Source: Undaria pinnatifida
Lineage: Eukaryota; Sar; Phaeophyceae; Laminariales; Alariaceae
Assembly (NCBI GenBank): GCA_012845835.1
Contig: JABAKD010000025.1
Location: forward strand, 6,972,989 to 7,036,988
Length of the DNA stretch: 64,000 nucleotides
Direction: 5' to 3'
Part shown: in pieces, positions 63,949 to 64,000 of the stretch
Position numbering within the stretch: the first letter of the stretch is position 1
How the letters are laid out: every line of letters starts with the position of its first letter
Made by a program: the position numbers and the translations under genes
Notes under the pieces: model-generated
Databases searched by the model: none
Seen by the model: the letters and a program-made list of their open reading frames with translations, nothing else
Told to the model about the DNA's origin: nothing

Positions 63949-64000
63949 TAATATAGTCTACACTACATGATTTGCAATTGGTTTTGGGCATCAGCGAACT

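Overview
This window is nuclear DNA of a eukaryote with intron-rich, widely spaced genes. It has GT-AG introns of 0.4 to 3.2 kb, a Ty1/copia LTR retrotransposon, MULE-type and MITE-type DNA elements, tRNA-derived repeats and many micro- and minisatellites. There are no operons, ribosome binding sites or bacterial gene spacing. The roughly balanced base composition, long repeat-filled introns and low-complexity Gly/Ser inserts in conserved proteins suggest a stramenopile alga, most likely a brown alga of the Ectocarpus/Saccharina type. That assignment is inference, not proof.

One gene is identified with confidence. On the minus strand, 34978 down to 19305, there is a nine-exon gene for mitochondrial 3-hydroxyisobutyryl-CoA hydrolase (HIBCH, valine catabolism). 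The spliced model is 466 codons, every junction keeps frame, and the four substrate-binding/catalytic positions are present. A second gene, on the plus strand at 6561-11741, has five phase-0 exons predicting 822 residues of unknown function. A third, uncharacterised exon lies at 44740-44858. Other coding-like stretches (3.5-4.1, 12.5-12.8, 42.9-43.6, 45.4-46.5 and 46.6-47.8 kb) cannot be assigned.

Layout: 1.1-2.3 kb, non-autonomous MULE; 5.5-12.6 kb, plus-strand gene and the decayed copies of its 3' end; 12.8-18.5 kb, repeats without a supported gene; 18.7-35.0 kb, HIBCH with introns full of satellites and exon fragments; 35.6-37.6 kb, a second MULE-like element next to a paralogous empty site; 38-49 kb, repeats and weak ORFs; 49.5-58.7 kb, a copia element with two 489-bp LTRs; 58.7-64 kb, dispersed repeats, microsatellites and a large inverted repeat.

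The most striking pattern is that sequences spanning exon-intron junctions have been duplicated locally and have decayed in the neighbouring introns. It is seen at the edges of six of the nine HIBCH exons, three of the five exons of the 6.5-11.7 kb gene, and the 44.7 kb exon. A second theme is a period of about 40 bp shared by several minisatellites of different sequence.
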